Shown: in pieces, positions 53,138 to 63,509 of the stretch
Numbering within the stretch: the first letter of the stretch is position 1
Layout: the number at the start of each line of letters is the position of its first letter
Source: Legionella maceachernii
Lineage (GTDB): Bacteria; Pseudomonadota; Gammaproteobacteria; Legionellales; Legionellaceae
Reading direction: 5' to 3'
DNA: 64,000 bases
Assembly (NCBI RefSeq): GCF_900167045.1
Contig: NZ_FUXJ01000014.1
Coordinates: 1 to 64,000, forward strand
Translations under genes and position numbers: made by a program
The notes under the pieces: generated by a model
Seen by the model: the letters and a program-made list of their open reading frames with translations, nothing else
What the model was told of the DNA's origin: nothing
The model's database searches: none

Positions 53138-54123
53138 ATAAACGAGTTAGAATCGCCGTCACTGGCGCTGCCGGGCAAATTGGATATGCTTTATTATTCA
53201 GAATTGCATCAGGACAAATGTTCGGTCCAAATACGGATATTGAGTTGCACCTGCTTGAGTTAGAACAAGCTTTGCCAGCGCTTGAAGGGGTCGCAATGGA
53301 GTTAGAAGACTGCGCCTTCCCACTATTGAAAAACATTGTTTGTACTTCTGAGTTAAAACAGGCAATGGATGGCATAAACTGGGCCTTATTGGTCGGTTCC
53401 GTACCTCGTAAACAAGGCATGGAGCGCTCTGATTTGCTGCAAATTAATGGCGGAATTTTCACTAAACAAGGGAAAGCGATTAATGACTACGCGGCTCAAG
53501 ATGTTCGTGTCTTCGTAGTAGGAAATCCCTGCAACACAAATTGCTTAATTGCTAAACATCATGCCAGAGATATACCGGATGATCGATTTTATGCAATGAC
53601 TACTCTGGATGAGCTACGAGCGCGTGCTCAGCTTGCAAACAAAGCGGGTGTTGATGTAACAGGAGTGACCCAAATGACCATTTGGGGGAATCACTCTTCG
53701 ACACAATACCCTGATTTTTACAATGCTAAAATCAATGGTTTTCCGGCAGCAACGGTCATTGAAGATGAAGAATGGTTAAAGAACACTTTCGTTTCCACAA
53801 TACAACAACGAGGTGCTGCAATCATTAAAGCCCGTGGTGCTTCATCTGCGGCCTCGGCTGCGAATGCCGCCATTCATGGCGTTCGCTGCTTAACCAATGA
53901 TACGCCATCAATGGAGTCTTTCTCCGTTTGCCGCAGCTCTCAAGGGGAGTATGGGGTGGATGAAGGCTTAATTTTCTCGTTCCCTTGTCGTCGTGAACAC
54001 AATGACGTGCATGTGGTGGAAAATTTGAAATTCAATGAATATAGCCAAGCGAAATTCAATGAAACGTTAAATGAGCTTCGCCAAGAACGAGACGCTGTTA
54101 AAGAATTAGGCTTGCTTGATTAA
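53134..54123 (+). CDS. mdh: Malate dehydrogenase (cytosolic-type)
   Basis: The protein has 329 residues. The NAD-binding loop is [12 protein letters not shown]; then [13 protein letters not shown] (substrate Arg), VGNPCNTNC, the [14 protein letters not shown] Asp-x-x-Arg pair, and the catalytic His in [11 protein letters not shown]. This is the two-domain, cytosolic/Thermus-type malate dehydrogenase rather than the lactate-like E. coli type. It interconverts malate and oxaloacetate in the TCA cycle. A hairpin terminator follows. Confidence 0.95.
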   Translation: MNKRVRIAVTGAAGQIGYALLFRIASGQMFGPNTDIELHLLELEQALPALEGVAMELEDCAFPLLKNIVCTSELKQAMDGINWALLVGSVPRKQGMERSDLLQINGGIFTKQGKAINDYAAQDVRVFVVGNPCNTNCLIAKHHARDIPDDRFYAMTTLDELRARAQLANKAGVDVTGVTQMTIWGNHSSTQYPDFYNAKINGFPAATVIEDEEWLKNTFVSTIQQRGAAIIKARGASSAASAANAAIHGVRCLTNDTPSMESFSVCRSSQGEYGVDEGLIFSFPCRREHNDVHVVENLKFNEYSQAKFNETLNELRQERDAVKELGLLD

Positions 54124-54140
54124 TCTTTCCAGTAAATTAA

Positions 54141-54167
54141 AAAGGGGCAGAGAAGGTTTGCCCCTTT
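54141..54167 (+). terminator. Hairpin terminator after mdh
   Basis: AAAGGGGCA and TGCCCCTTT form a 9-bp stem with a 9-base loop, 17 bases past the mdh stop. The following T-rich run (TTTGAATTCTTCT) is weak but in the right place. Confidence 0.7.
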
Positions 54168-54388
54168 GAATTCTTCTAAACACACATCGACTCTTCTCGA
54201 TGAGGTCCAATAGCTTGTCCATGGAACGTTGGTTAAGGCGTTAAGGGTCTGACTTTTGATTTGACAAAACAGGGACTCCTCTTCTACAGTTTTATTGTTT
54301 GCTATTTAAACATTGAGGAAAATTTTTATCTAATGGATTAATCCATATAAAAATAACCTATTGCTTATGGAACTATAAGGAGATAGTC

Positions 54389-54610
54389 ATGAAAACAATC
54401 AAAACATTATTCACTGTTGCCGTTTTAGGTATAGCTAGTGTAGGTGCAGCAAATGCAGCTTGGATGTGCTCAGTTTCTGATGCTAAACAGTTGACATTTA
54501 CGGGGACCGGCGGGGATCGTGCAAGTGCACTGGCTAGTGCAATGGCTGCTTGCTCAAAAGGTTCAACTTATGCGAAAAATTGCGTAGTGCAAAACTGCTC
54601 TCAGCAATAA
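54389..54610 (+). CDS. Small secreted cysteine-containing protein
   Basis: The protein has 73 residues. A Sec signal peptide (MKTIKTLFTVAVLGIASVGA, then ANA) leaves about 50 residues, with four Cys (MCS, ACS, NCV, NCS) that could form two disulfides. AAGGAG lies eight bases before the ATG. Similar short exported proteins occur in Legionella, but I know no function. A hairpin follows, and the metal-resistance operon ends in the opposite direction beyond it. Confidence 0.8.
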   Translation: MKTIKTLFTVAVLGIASVGAANAAWMCSVSDAKQLTFTGTGGDRASALASAMAACSKGSTYAKNCVVQNCSQQ

Positions 54611-54623
54611 CTCCTTAGATCTT

Positions 54624-54660
54624 GGGTAAGGGAATAATGACAATAAAAAACCCCTTACCC
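54624..54660. terminator. Hairpin between convergent genes
   Basis: GGGTAAGGG and CCCTTACCC make a 9-bp stem around a 19-base loop, between two convergent genes. A run of A/T inside the loop but no clear T tract after either side makes this a possible bidirectional terminator only. Confidence 0.5.
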
Positions 54661-54667
54661 ATGATGA

Positions 54668-55510
54668 TCAACCGACAGCAGCATAATAACTAAAAGGAAC
54701 GAACAGTTCTTTCCCATTGATCTTAACTTGTGCAAAAAGTTTAATTGCTCCGGCTTTTTGCGGCTCAATATGAAAGTTAAGCTCAGGACCCCCTCTATCT
54801 GCTGCTTGCGAAGGTTCGATTCCCATCGGATGAACGTGCACTACGGTGTTAAAATCGTCACTAAAGCCAACTATGTGAGCATAAGCCCCCATGATGGGTT
54901 CCAAATTGTGCACCGGATTTCCTTGAGCATCACTGATCTCAATTTTACCCATTGCTGCTTTGCCTAGTTCGAGCTTAGGCTTATCAAAAGACAATTTAAA
55001 TTTATACCCATCAACAACTGTTTCAGTGGTAATGCGTGGAATGATTTGAGCAAAATGAGACTTCGCTTTGTATAAATCAGCAATAACATATTCTTGTTGC
55101 ATGGTGTTGATAGGCACAAGGTCAGCCCAAATACGATAATTAGCGTCCTTTTTATTGGGTTTCCAAGAAAATTGATATACACCAGGCTCATCGGTTGGAA
55201 CAGGATGGACATGACTGTAATCACTGAGACTATCATCAATAATGAGCATGTGGATTTTCTGAGTGTGTACTTCGCTAAGATCTTGCAAGGAGATGGGTTT
55301 ATTGGTCTTAATTTCAGTTAATTTCACAAAAACCAAGTTTTTCCCCCGTCCACTCACTATTCTTTCCACGGACAGCTTAATGATAGCTGGGCTCTTTTTT
55401 TCAGTCATTGCCGTAGGATGATGCATTCCATGGGTATGAGCCAGGCTAAGTGGCAGATAAAGTGAACTTAAAAGAAAAATACTTGTTTGAAGGAAGGATT
55501 TAGCTAACAT
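54668..55510 (-). CDS. Periplasmic His-rich protein of the metal-efflux operon (YtkA-like)
   Basis: ATG 55510 overlaps the helA stop by 11 bases and begins a signal peptide (MLAKSFLQTSIFLLSSLYLP). An earlier start would push further into helA. The mature protein has about 255 residues, beginning HTHGMHHP. It shows two related beta domains: IDDSLSDYSHVHP ... YQFSWKPN and VGFSDDFNTVVHVHP ... NFHIEP. His-x-His pairs recur and suggest metal binding. Coupling to the RND pump suggests a periplasmic metal carrier or sensor; that is inference. Confidence 0.75.
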   Translation of the reverse strand: MLAKSFLQTSIFLLSSLYLPLSLAHTHGMHHPTAMTEKKSPAIIKLSVERIVSGRGKNLVFVKLTEIKTNKPISLQDLSEVHTQKIHMLIIDDSLSDYSHVHPVPTDEPGVYQFSWKPNKKDANYRIWADLVPINTMQQEYVIADLYKAKSHFAQIIPRITTETVVDGYKFKLSFDKPKLELGKAAMGKIEISDAQGNPVHNLEPIMGAYAHIVGFSDDFNTVVHVHPMGIEPSQAADRGGPELNFHIEPQKAGAIKLFAQVKINGKELFVPFSYYAAVG

Positions 55511-58500
55511 TTGCAAATTTATCACTGTGTTCTTCTCCCGATTGGTGAGCCATCCGTTTTTCTCGACGTCTCTCCATTGCATTATAGAGTGTTGGTACAA
55601 CAATCATATTCAAGAGGGTTGATGTAAAAAGCCCACCTAGTAAAACCTGCGCTAAAGGTCTTTCTAACTCTTTACCCACCGGTGAACCCCACAGCAGCGG
55701 GATTAAACCTAAAGCAGCGGTCGCCGCAGTCATTAAAACAGGAACAAGTCGGTCAAGTGTTCCTTGAATCACGATGTCTTGTAGCGGTTTGCCTTCTGCT
55801 TTCAATTGATTGTAGTGACTGACCAAAATAATACCATTTCGAGCAGCAATTCCAAAGAGGGTAATAAAACCAATCATCGCAGCCACACTCATTTCACCAC
55901 TCGTAAAATAAAGGGATAAAACACCACCAATTAAGGCTAAAGGTAAATTGCATAAGACTAAAAGGGCTTCTCTTACTTGTCCAAAGGCCTTATGCAATAG
56001 AAGCAGCATGGCGACAACCGCTAAAATACCTAAAAACAAAATGGTTTGTGTTGCTTGTTGCTGACTTTTGAATTGCCCACCGTATTGAATAAAATAACCG
56101 TTAGGGAGTTGAATTTGATTCTTAATCTTTTCTTGAACTTCACGGATGACGCTTCCTAAATCACGCCTTTCCACGTTAAAACCTACTGAAATCATGCGTT
56201 GCGTGTTTTCGCGACTAATCGAAAAGGGTTGTTCTTCTTCAACAATTTGTGCGACTGCACGCAAAGGGATTTTATCACCATTCTCTATCCCTGCTCCGTG
56301 GGCATCGATTAGCATGTCTTGTACTGCTCTGACCGTGTCTCGTCCGGATTCAGCCATACGAACGTAAAGATCAAAGCTCCGCTGTCCTTCCAAGACGCTA
56401 GAAACACGGACCCCATTCAGTAGGGTTTGTACATCTTCAGAAATTTGGCCGACATTGATGCCATAGCGGGCTGCTTTTTCACGATCAATTTTAATGATCA
56501 ATTGAGGGACATTGATTTGCTGCTCTTTATTAATATCGACAACACCTGGAATGGTTTTTAGCAAGGATTCCACTGATACGCCTAATTGATTAAGCGTTTG
56601 TAGATTGTCACCAAAAATTTTGATGGCAATTTGGGAGCGCACGCCAGAGAGGACCTCATCCATGCGATGGGCGATAAATTGACCAATATTGAAAACGGCA
56701 CCAGGAATATTGGCTAAGTCTTGACGAATCCGCCTAATTAATTCGGCTGAGCTCACGCTTTTATCTTTATCAAAATTAAGATTAACATCGAATTCACTCA
56801 CATTGGGAGGTAGAGCATCTTCATCAATAGCACTGCGCCCGGCCCGCTGAGAAATAGAAATCACTTGTGGGTATTTGAGGAGTTGTTTGCGAACTTGTTG
56901 GCCAATCCGCATGGATTCATCGAGCGATGTGCCAGGGAGGGTGGCCATGGCAATAATAAAATTCCCTTCATGAAATTCTGGAAGAAAGGCTGTCCCAAAA
57001 AAAGGTATAAAGGCGAGCGCAAGCACAAATCCTAAACCAGAAAGGCTAATTACTGACCAAAGGTGATTAAGAGCCCAATTTAAAATACGCTGAAAACGCG
57101 CTTTAAGCGCTCTGGAAAAACGTGTTTCTCTTTCGGTGGAACTGGCTTCAGGGTTTTCTGTCATTTGTGCAATTCGTTCTTCTTTGGTCATCGGATGCAA
57201 AATGACTTGTCGCTCGTTTTGTTTTTCCCGACGATTGACTAAAAGCAGGTAGCACAGGGCAGGAACCATAGTAATGGAAACGACAAGAGAGCCAATGACG
57301 GATGCAATATACGCTACAGCTAAAGGGCTAAAAATTCGTTCTGCAATGCCTGAAAGGAAAAAAATGGGGAGAAACACTAGGCTAATAATCAGCGTGGCAT
57401 AAATTACCGAATTTCTAATTTCAAGAATTGAATCAAAAACCACTGCAATAGCGGGTTGAGGCGAAATGGATAAGCGATTTAAATGTAAGCGTCGCAGGAC
57501 ATTTTCCACGGTGATAATGCCATCATCGACCACTTCACCAATGGCGATGGCAATTCCACCAAGCGTCATGGCATTGATCCCAAAACCAAAAAGATACAAC
57601 ACTAAAATTCCAAGAATAAACGAAACAGGCATTGCCATGAAGGTAATGAATGAAGCACGAATGTTCATTAAAAAAATAAATAGCACTAAGATCACAATGA
57701 GCGCACCTTCCAACAGCGCCCAACTTAGATTTTTTATGGCTGATTCAATGAAGTTAGCTTGGCGAAACACATTTGTGTACAATTTTACACCAGATGGAAG
57801 TGAAGCTTTGATTTCATCTAATGCTTCTTGAACCTTAGACGTGGTGGCTAAGGTATCCGCACCGTACGTTTTAGAAATGGTACCAATAACCGCATGGTCA
57901 AGATTATAAGCAGCATCACCGCGTTTTATTTCACCACCGAAAGCCACAGTAGCAACATTGTCGATGGTAATAGGAATGCCTTTGCGTGTGGTAATAATCG
58001 TTTGCCTGATGTCTCCTAGTGTTTTTACTCGGCCAATTGCACCCACGATGAGTTCTGTTCCCGATTTTTGTAAAAAAGCGCCGGGGACATTGCGATTTGA
58101 ATTGGCTAAGGCTTGGTTCACTTCTTCTACGCTGATTCGATAAGCAAGCATGCGAGCGGGATCCAAGCGCACTTGATATTGCTTTACTTCACCTCCTAGT
58201 GAAACCACAGAAGCAACACCCCCCAACGCAAGAATTCGTGGGCGAATAACCCAGTCGGAGATGGTGCGCAGTTCTTCCGGAGATACAGTGTTACTGACCA
58301 GCGCATATTTCATAAGCCAACCCACGACCGAAATAACCGGCAGCATTACTGGGTTTGCACCCGAAGGTAATTGTCCCATCACTTGTTGGATACGCTCGTT
58401 AATTAACTGCCTATCGCGATAGATGTCTGTTTTATCCGCAAAAACCACTGTAATCGTGGACAGCCCCACTGCAGTTTTAGAGCGCACCCGCGTGACACCA

Positions 58501-58730
58501 GGAGTACCATTAATCGCGCTCTCTAAAGGGTAGGTAATGAGGGCTTCCACTTCCTGCGGAGCTAACCCAGACGCTTGAGTTTGTATAGTGACTTGTGGGG
58601 GGGCGAATTCAGGAAATACATCCACAGGCATTTTCGTTAGGGTATAGCCGCCATAAAGACATACGGCAATGGTGATCGCCAAGATGAGGAGACGGTTTTT
58701 TAACGACCAACTAATTAAGTATTGAAACAT
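55500..58730 (-). CDS. helA: Heavy-metal efflux RND transporter HelA (CzcA/CusA family)
   Basis: The protein has 1076 residues from ATG 58730 (MFQYLISWSLKNR), the usual family start. Twelve membrane helices with two large periplasmic loops. The proton-relay region in helix 4 is EVVDDGIITVEN (Asp402, Asp403, Glu409), in the heavy-metal subfamily form. It exports metal ions from the periplasm/cytosol through the HelB/HelC conduit. Named for Legionella helCBA, the same gene order. The metal (Cu, Ag, Zn, Co) cannot be read here, but the partner ATPase suggests copper or silver. Confidence 0.88.
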   Translation of the reverse strand: MFQYLISWSLKNRLLILAITIAVCLYGGYTLTKMPVDVFPEFAPPQVTIQTQASGLAPQEVEALITYPLESAINGTPGVTRVRSKTAVGLSTITVVFADKTDIYRDRQLINERIQQVMGQLPSGANPVMLPVISVVGWLMKYALVSNTVSPEELRTISDWVIRPRILALGGVASVVSLGGEVKQYQVRLDPARMLAYRISVEEVNQALANSNRNVPGAFLQKSGTELIVGAIGRVKTLGDIRQTIITTRKGIPITIDNVATVAFGGEIKRGDAAYNLDHAVIGTISKTYGADTLATTSKVQEALDEIKASLPSGVKLYTNVFRQANFIESAIKNLSWALLEGALIVILVLFIFLMNIRASFITFMAMPVSFILGILVLYLFGFGINAMTLGGIAIAIGEVVDDGIITVENVLRRLHLNRLSISPQPAIAVVFDSILEIRNSVIYATLIISLVFLPIFFLSGIAERIFSPLAVAYIASVIGSLVVSITMVPALCYLLLVNRREKQNERQVILHPMTKEERIAQMTENPEASSTERETRFSRALKARFQRILNWALNHLWSVISLSGLGFVLALAFIPFFGTAFLPEFHEGNFIIAMATLPGTSLDESMRIGQQVRKQLLKYPQVISISQRAGRSAIDEDALPPNVSEFDVNLNFDKDKSVSSAELIRRIRQDLANIPGAVFNIGQFIAHRMDEVLSGVRSQIAIKIFGDNLQTLNQLGVSVESLLKTIPGVVDINKEQQINVPQLIIKIDREKAARYGINVGQISEDVQTLLNGVRVSSVLEGQRSFDLYVRMAESGRDTVRAVQDMLIDAHGAGIENGDKIPLRAVAQIVEEEQPFSISRENTQRMISVGFNVERRDLGSVIREVQEKIKNQIQLPNGYFIQYGGQFKSQQQATQTILFLGILAVVAMLLLLHKAFGQVREALLVLCNLPLALIGGVLSLYFTSGEMSVAAMIGFITLFGIAARNGIILVSHYNQLKAEGKPLQDIVIQGTLDRLVPVLMTAATAALGLIPLLWGSPVGKELERPLAQVLLGGLFTSTLLNMIVVPTLYNAMERRREKRMAHQSGEEHSDKFANVS

Positions 58731-58797
58731 CTTAATCGATCCTTTCCGAGAGGGTCCCCGTGGGGCCATTTTTTATTGAGAGCCTCTGTATTTTTTA

Positions 58798-59754
58798 TTA
58801 ATCACTTCTTTCTTCTACTGGTTGAGGTTTACCGCCTGTTAGCCAGTAGGTGTAAAGCTGACGATTACCTTGGTTGACGACCTCATCGCCAGCCGCCAAA
58901 CCGCTTAGAATTTCGGTATAGTTATCATCACTGATACCCGTTTTAACGACAACATGCTGATAAACATTCCCTTGTTTTCTAAAAACAAATTTTTCATTGT
59001 TTGCTTCTATGATTGCTGAATTAGGGATAACTAGCGCGTCTTTATTTTCTTGTAAAACAAGGTTGGCGCGGGTAAACATACCTGGTTTTAATAAATCTTT
59101 TGGATTATCGAGAAGAATTTGAACGTTTACGGTGCGCGTGAGTGGATCAAGATTGGGCTCAATAAGGCTCACTTTTCCTTTAAAGATTTGTTGGGGATAG
59201 CTTAAAACATGCAATCTGGCTTCTTGTCCTACCTTAACTTTTCCTAAATCTTCTTCGTAAGCTTTAGCAATCACAATGAGTTTTGAGCGATCAGAAATAT
59301 GAAAAAGCACGGTATTAGGAGCTACTGCCTGACCAAGATTGACATTACGAGCATCAATCACTCCGCTCATCGGGGAATTCATCACGACACTTGGTGGCGG
59401 ATCACCGATAAGCAAGGATTGTACTTTTAACAAGGGTTGGCCCACTTTTACCTTATCTCCTAAATTCGCATAAAGTTGAGTTACATTGCCTGAGATTCTC
59501 ACGCTGACATCCGCTTGGGCATTCGGTAATAGCTGAATTTCTCCGTTGAGTCCCAATGTCTCTTCAAGCGGTTTAGTGAACACCTGGGTTGTTTTTAAAT
59601 CAATAAGTTTTGTTTGTTCTGGATTGAGCGAAAAGGAGTTTTGCGGTGGTCCTGATATTTCGAAACGTTCTCCATGAGCAAATACCAAAGAGATTGTGAA
59701 TAAAAAGGAGAGGAAAACGAGTGTGTTGCGCATAAGATTATTTTGTAAAGTCAT
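58798..59754 (-). CDS. helB: Heavy-metal efflux periplasmic adaptor HelB
   Basis: The protein has 318 residues. ATG 59754 has AAAGGG six bases upstream; it overlaps helC by 17 bases. An N-terminal signal/anchor (to about residue 33) precedes a CzcB/CusB-like adaptor: DVSVRISGNVTQLYANLGDK-type lipoyl half, KVGQPLLKVQS, then PMSGVIDARNVNLGQAV, and a beta-barrel with VKVGQEARLHVLSYPQ and GLAAGDEVVNQGNR. It links the inner-membrane pump to the outer-membrane channel. Confidence 0.87.
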   Translation of the reverse strand: MTLQNNLMRNTLVFLSFLFTISLVFAHGERFEISGPPQNSFSLNPEQTKLIDLKTTQVFTKPLEETLGLNGEIQLLPNAQADVSVRISGNVTQLYANLGDKVKVGQPLLKVQSLLIGDPPPSVVMNSPMSGVIDARNVNLGQAVAPNTVLFHISDRSKLIVIAKAYEEDLGKVKVGQEARLHVLSYPQQIFKGKVSLIEPNLDPLTRTVNVQILLDNPKDLLKPGMFTRANLVLQENKDALVIPNSAIIEANNEKFVFRKQGNVYQHVVVKTGISDDNYTEILSGLAAGDEVVNQGNRQLYTYWLTGGKPQPVEERSD

Positions 59755-61138
59755 GTAAATCCCTTTTATCAGTCAGATAGGAGCACAATGAAGTATGACC
59801 ACCATTACCCAGGGCTGTACAAAATTTCACTAAAGCTTGTAAGTACTTTTCGAGCATATTGAGATAGGCGACTTGAAGATCATTTTGTTGGCGCTGTATT
59901 TGTAATACTTCAAGGAGAGATACTTGACCATTTTTGTAAGCATCCCTTGCTAATTTAACGTTACGAAAAGTAAGTTTTACTGTTTTTTGACGAGATTGTT
60001 CAAGTGCCCTTTCTAAGGCTTTTAATTGCGCATAATTACTTGCAACTTCAGTTTGAATCGTTAATTTCAAGGCTTGCATTTTACCAATTGTTTGCGTGCC
60101 GACTGCACCGGCTTCCATTATTTTGCCCTTATTTGCATTAAATAAAGGAAAAGGGACTGCCAGGCCTACACTTAAAGCGCGATCAGGTTTTTGTGGATCA
60201 CCACCTTCCACAAAAATTTTACTTTGTTGAAAAGCGACTCCCACGGTCCAATCAGCCCATCGCTCAGCACGGGCGAGCTGTTGTGTCGCTTGGGCGCGAT
60301 TTAAGCTGAGTTGAAGTATTTGCATATCTGGACGCTGTTTCAGTGCTAAGGCTTGCGCATCGGCGACGCTGATGGTGAGCTGCCCTTGTTTGGGTAGTGA
60401 TTTATCGAGCACTAAAGGGGAGGTGGCATCGCGTCCTAATAGTTGATTGAGTTGCGCTATTTGGCTAATGCGCAAGCTTTCTAGAATTTGTTTTTCTTGA
60501 AAAATACGCTGGTATTCTAAGCTTGCTGAGTTGGTATCCAATTCAGAGACCTCAGCGGCATGAAAGCGATTTTCGGTGACTTGCACTAATTTTTTATTAA
60601 TGGACAAAAGATTTTTAAGTTGTTTTAAACGATAATCGGTAATCAGAATGGCATAATAATTGTCCGCGACCGCGCCCTTAAGTTTTCGTTTAGCCTCTTT
60701 AATTTCAGTCATTGCAATGGCGATATCAACCCGAGCAACATTTTTTTGACGGCCAATTCGACCGGAAATGGGAAAATTTTGGGTAAATCCTGCGCTGCGT
60801 GTGTACTCTCCTTCTTTGCTAAAGAATTGATCGTCCGTGTTATTCAAATTTAAACTGGGATTGGGCCATAATCCTGCTTGCACCAAGCGGGCTTGAGCGA
60901 CAGCAATATTGTACCGGGCGGCTTTTAAGTCATTGTTATTTTCAATGGCTATGTGGGTTAATTGATTAATTGTTAAACTTTGCGACGCGTTGATGATAGA
61001 CGCCTTACCTGTCAGACTGAAAATAAAGAACCAGGTGACGATTTGAGACAATAGTCCACTACCTTTCAATGCCCCGCGACATGAGAATGCGGGATCTAGG
61101 CATGAGAAAGGGACCGGAGCTAACGCTTTCTTTGTCAT
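59738..61138 (-). CDS. helC: Outer-membrane efflux protein HelC (TolC/CzcC family)
   Basis: The protein has 466 residues. Duplicated helical OEP domains: [20 protein letters not shown] ... [14 protein letters not shown], and later [21 protein letters not shown] signal sequence at about 30-50 follows a long N-terminal extension. The start is coupled to the end of the P-type ATPase gene (ATGA overlap at 61135-61138). It is the trimeric channel for the HelA-HelB complex. Confidence 0.88.
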   Translation of the reverse strand: MTKKALAPVPFSCLDPAFSCRGALKGSGLLSQIVTWFFIFSLTGKASIINASQSLTINQLTHIAIENNNDLKAARYNIAVAQARLVQAGLWPNPSLNLNNTDDQFFSKEGEYTRSAGFTQNFPISGRIGRQKNVARVDIAIAMTEIKEAKRKLKGAVADNYYAILITDYRLKQLKNLLSINKKLVQVTENRFHAAEVSELDTNSASLEYQRIFQEKQILESLRISQIAQLNQLLGRDATSPLVLDKSLPKQGQLTISVADAQALALKQRPDMQILQLSLNRAQATQQLARAERWADWTVGVAFQQSKIFVEGGDPQKPDRALSVGLAVPFPLFNANKGKIMEAGAVGTQTIGKMQALKLTIQTEVASNYAQLKALERALEQSRQKTVKLTFRNVKLARDAYKNGQVSLLEVLQIQRQQNDLQVAYLNMLEKYLQALVKFCTALGNGGHTSLCSYLTDKRDLHDFTK

Positions 61139-63369
61139 AAGGTTATCCAGCGTAAGCGAAGTGCATTAGTAATGACAGAGACCGAGCTGAGTGACATTGC
61201 CGCAGCAGCGATCATTGGGTTTAAGAGTAATCCAATAAAAGGATAAAGTACCCCTGCGGCGATAGGTATACCCAATGCGTTATAAATAAAGGCAAAAAAA
61301 AGATTTTGACGTATATTTCGCATGGTGGCTTCAGAGAGATGGCGAGCTTTAACGATGCCATGTAAATCGCCATGAAGCAAGGTAATGCCAGCACTTTCTA
61401 TGGCAACATCCGTTCCTGTTCCCATTGCGATGCCAATATCCGCTTTAGCCAGTGCAGGTGCATCGTTAACTCCATCTCCCGCCATGGCAACAATTCGGCC
61501 TTTTTCTTGTAACTCAGTCACAATGCGGCTCTTGTCTGCAGGTAAAACTTCAGCAATCACCGTTTTAATGCTCAGTTTTTCAGCGACGGCTTTAGCCGTT
61601 TTCTGGTTGTCGCCAGTGAGCATGACAATATCGATCCCTTTGTCTTGTAAGGTGTGTATTGCGTCAACCGTACTGGATTTAATTGGATCTTCGACTGCTA
61701 AGAGGGCTGCAATTTGATTTTCCATGGCCATGAACATCACTGAAGCGCCTGTTGCCCTGAGTTCATCTGCTTGATTGGAAAGGGCCTGAAAATCGATTTT
61801 CAATTCTTGCATTAAGGCTGCGGTACCCACCACGATGACTTGATTGTTAACTGTACCACGTACCCCTTTACCCGTTATCGCTTCAAAGTCGCTTACTGGA
61901 ACAAAAGGTAAATTTTTCTCTTTCGCGGCTGTTACAATCGCATGAGCTAAAGGATGTTCGCTATAATGCTCCACTGAGGCGGCAAGAGGAAGAACTTCGT
62001 CTTCAGTAAATTGTTGTGTCGTTATAAGTTGCGTTAATTTGGGACGGCCTTCAGTCAGAGTTCCCGTTTTATCCACCACTAAGGTATCGATTTTTTCCAT
62101 GTGTTCGAGTGCTTCAGCGTTCTTGATGAGTACCCCATTTCCTGCTCCCTTTCCTACGCCAACCATGATTGACACAGGAGTAGCAAGTCCTAAAGCACAG
62201 GGACAAGCAATGATTAATACCGAAACCGCAGCAATGAGCCCATAGCTAAACGAGGGGGCAGGGCCAAAGCCGAGCCATAAAATGAAGGCCAATAGGGCAA
62301 TAAAAATGACGATAGGCACAAACCAGCCAGAAACAGCATCGGCTAAACGTTGGATAGGCGCTCGGCTACGTTGTGCCTCACTAACCATTTGCACAATTCG
62401 TGAGAGCATTGTATCACTGCCTACATGAATTGCTTTCATCACAAAGCTGCCGCTTAGATTAATGGTCGCACCAATCAGTTTGTCACCAACTCTTTTGCTC
62501 ACAGGTAATGATTCGCCAGTGACCATTGACTCATCGACATTCGATTGGCCTTCTATAAGTTCCCCGTCCACAGGAATTTTCTCTCCAGGACGCACGCGCA
62601 ATAAATCCCCTGTTAAAATGTGATCGAGCGGTATTTCTGTTTCTTGATGGTTTTGATCGAGCCGATACGCTGTTTCGGGTGCTAGTTTTAACAACGCGCG
62701 AATAGCCCCTCCTGTTTTTTCGCGTGCTTTTAATTCAAGGACTTGACCCAATAAAACCAACGTGGTTATTACTGCAGCGGCTTCAAAATAAACGTTAACC
62801 ATGCCTTTTTCACTGAGCAAACTCTGAGGAAAAAGGCCAGGGAATAAAGTGGCTATCACACTGTACCCCCAAGCGACAGCGGTACTCATTGCAATCAAAG
62901 TGAACATGTTTAAGCGATGGGTTGTTAACGATTGCCAACCCCGTTGAAAAAACGGCCAGCCACACCATAAAACCACTGGCGTCGCCAATACCAATTGGAT
63001 CCAGCTGGACAAACGGATTGGAAGCCAGCTTGCAAAAGCGTGTTCGCCCATGGCGAATACGAACACAGGGATACTGAGAATTAAGGCAATCCAAAATCTT
63101 CTTTGCATATCAGCATATTCTGGATTACCTGTGTCTTCGACGCCCATCGTCTCAGGCTCTAATGCCATACCGCAAATTGGGCAATTTCCAGGCTTTTCTT
63201 GGCGAATTTCGGGATGCATTGGGCAAGTGTAAACCGACTCACCCTCTACCAAGGGAGCTTTAGGTATTTTTGAATGATTCATCGAATGGCAGCAGCTGTG
63301 TTTTTCTGCAGAAGGGTGTTGGTTATTTTCCACAATGGACAATCCTCTGTTGAAGCGGAATACATTCAT
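61135..63369 (-). CDS. P1B-type copper/silver-translocating ATPase
   Basis: The protein has 744 residues. There is no HMA CxxC domain; instead a His/Cys-rich start and a heavy-metal-binding domain YTCPMHPEI ... [11 protein letters not shown] (47-72). TGES at 284-287, the ion-path CPC in IIACPCALG (389-391), DKTGT at 433-437, MLTGDN and [19 protein letters not shown] near the end. The CPC motif marks Cu+/Ag+ pumps (CopA/SilP type). It pumps metal to the periplasm, where the coupled Hel efflux complex could export it from the cell. First gene of a five-gene operon. Confidence 0.92.
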   Translation of the reverse strand: MNVFRFNRGLSIVENNQHPSAEKHSCCHSMNHSKIPKAPLVEGESVYTCPMHPEIRQEKPGNCPICGMALEPETMGVEDTGNPEYADMQRRFWIALILSIPVFVFAMGEHAFASWLPIRLSSWIQLVLATPVVLWCGWPFFQRGWQSLTTHRLNMFTLIAMSTAVAWGYSVIATLFPGLFPQSLLSEKGMVNVYFEAAAVITTLVLLGQVLELKAREKTGGAIRALLKLAPETAYRLDQNHQETEIPLDHILTGDLLRVRPGEKIPVDGELIEGQSNVDESMVTGESLPVSKRVGDKLIGATINLSGSFVMKAIHVGSDTMLSRIVQMVSEAQRSRAPIQRLADAVSGWFVPIVIFIALLAFILWLGFGPAPSFSYGLIAAVSVLIIACPCALGLATPVSIMVGVGKGAGNGVLIKNAEALEHMEKIDTLVVDKTGTLTEGRPKLTQLITTQQFTEDEVLPLAASVEHYSEHPLAHAIVTAAKEKNLPFVPVSDFEAITGKGVRGTVNNQVIVVGTAALMQELKIDFQALSNQADELRATGASVMFMAMENQIAALLAVEDPIKSSTVDAIHTLQDKGIDIVMLTGDNQKTAKAVAEKLSIKTVIAEVLPADKSRIVTELQEKGRIVAMAGDGVNDAPALAKADIGIAMGTGTDVAIESAGITLLHGDLHGIVKARHLSEATMRNIRQNLFFAFIYNALGIPIAAGVLYPFIGLLLNPMIAAAAMSLSSVSVITNALRLRWITL

Positions 63370-63509
63370 TCTAGCAATGGTAAGCAGACAACACTATGAG
63401 ATATTTGTGTTGTAACTTATTCTGTTCTACATTTAGCAGAAGCAGTGACCAAAAATTAAATAGAATGAATTCCTTGTCTATTGGGAATTTTGATGTGAAG
63501 GGACCAATC

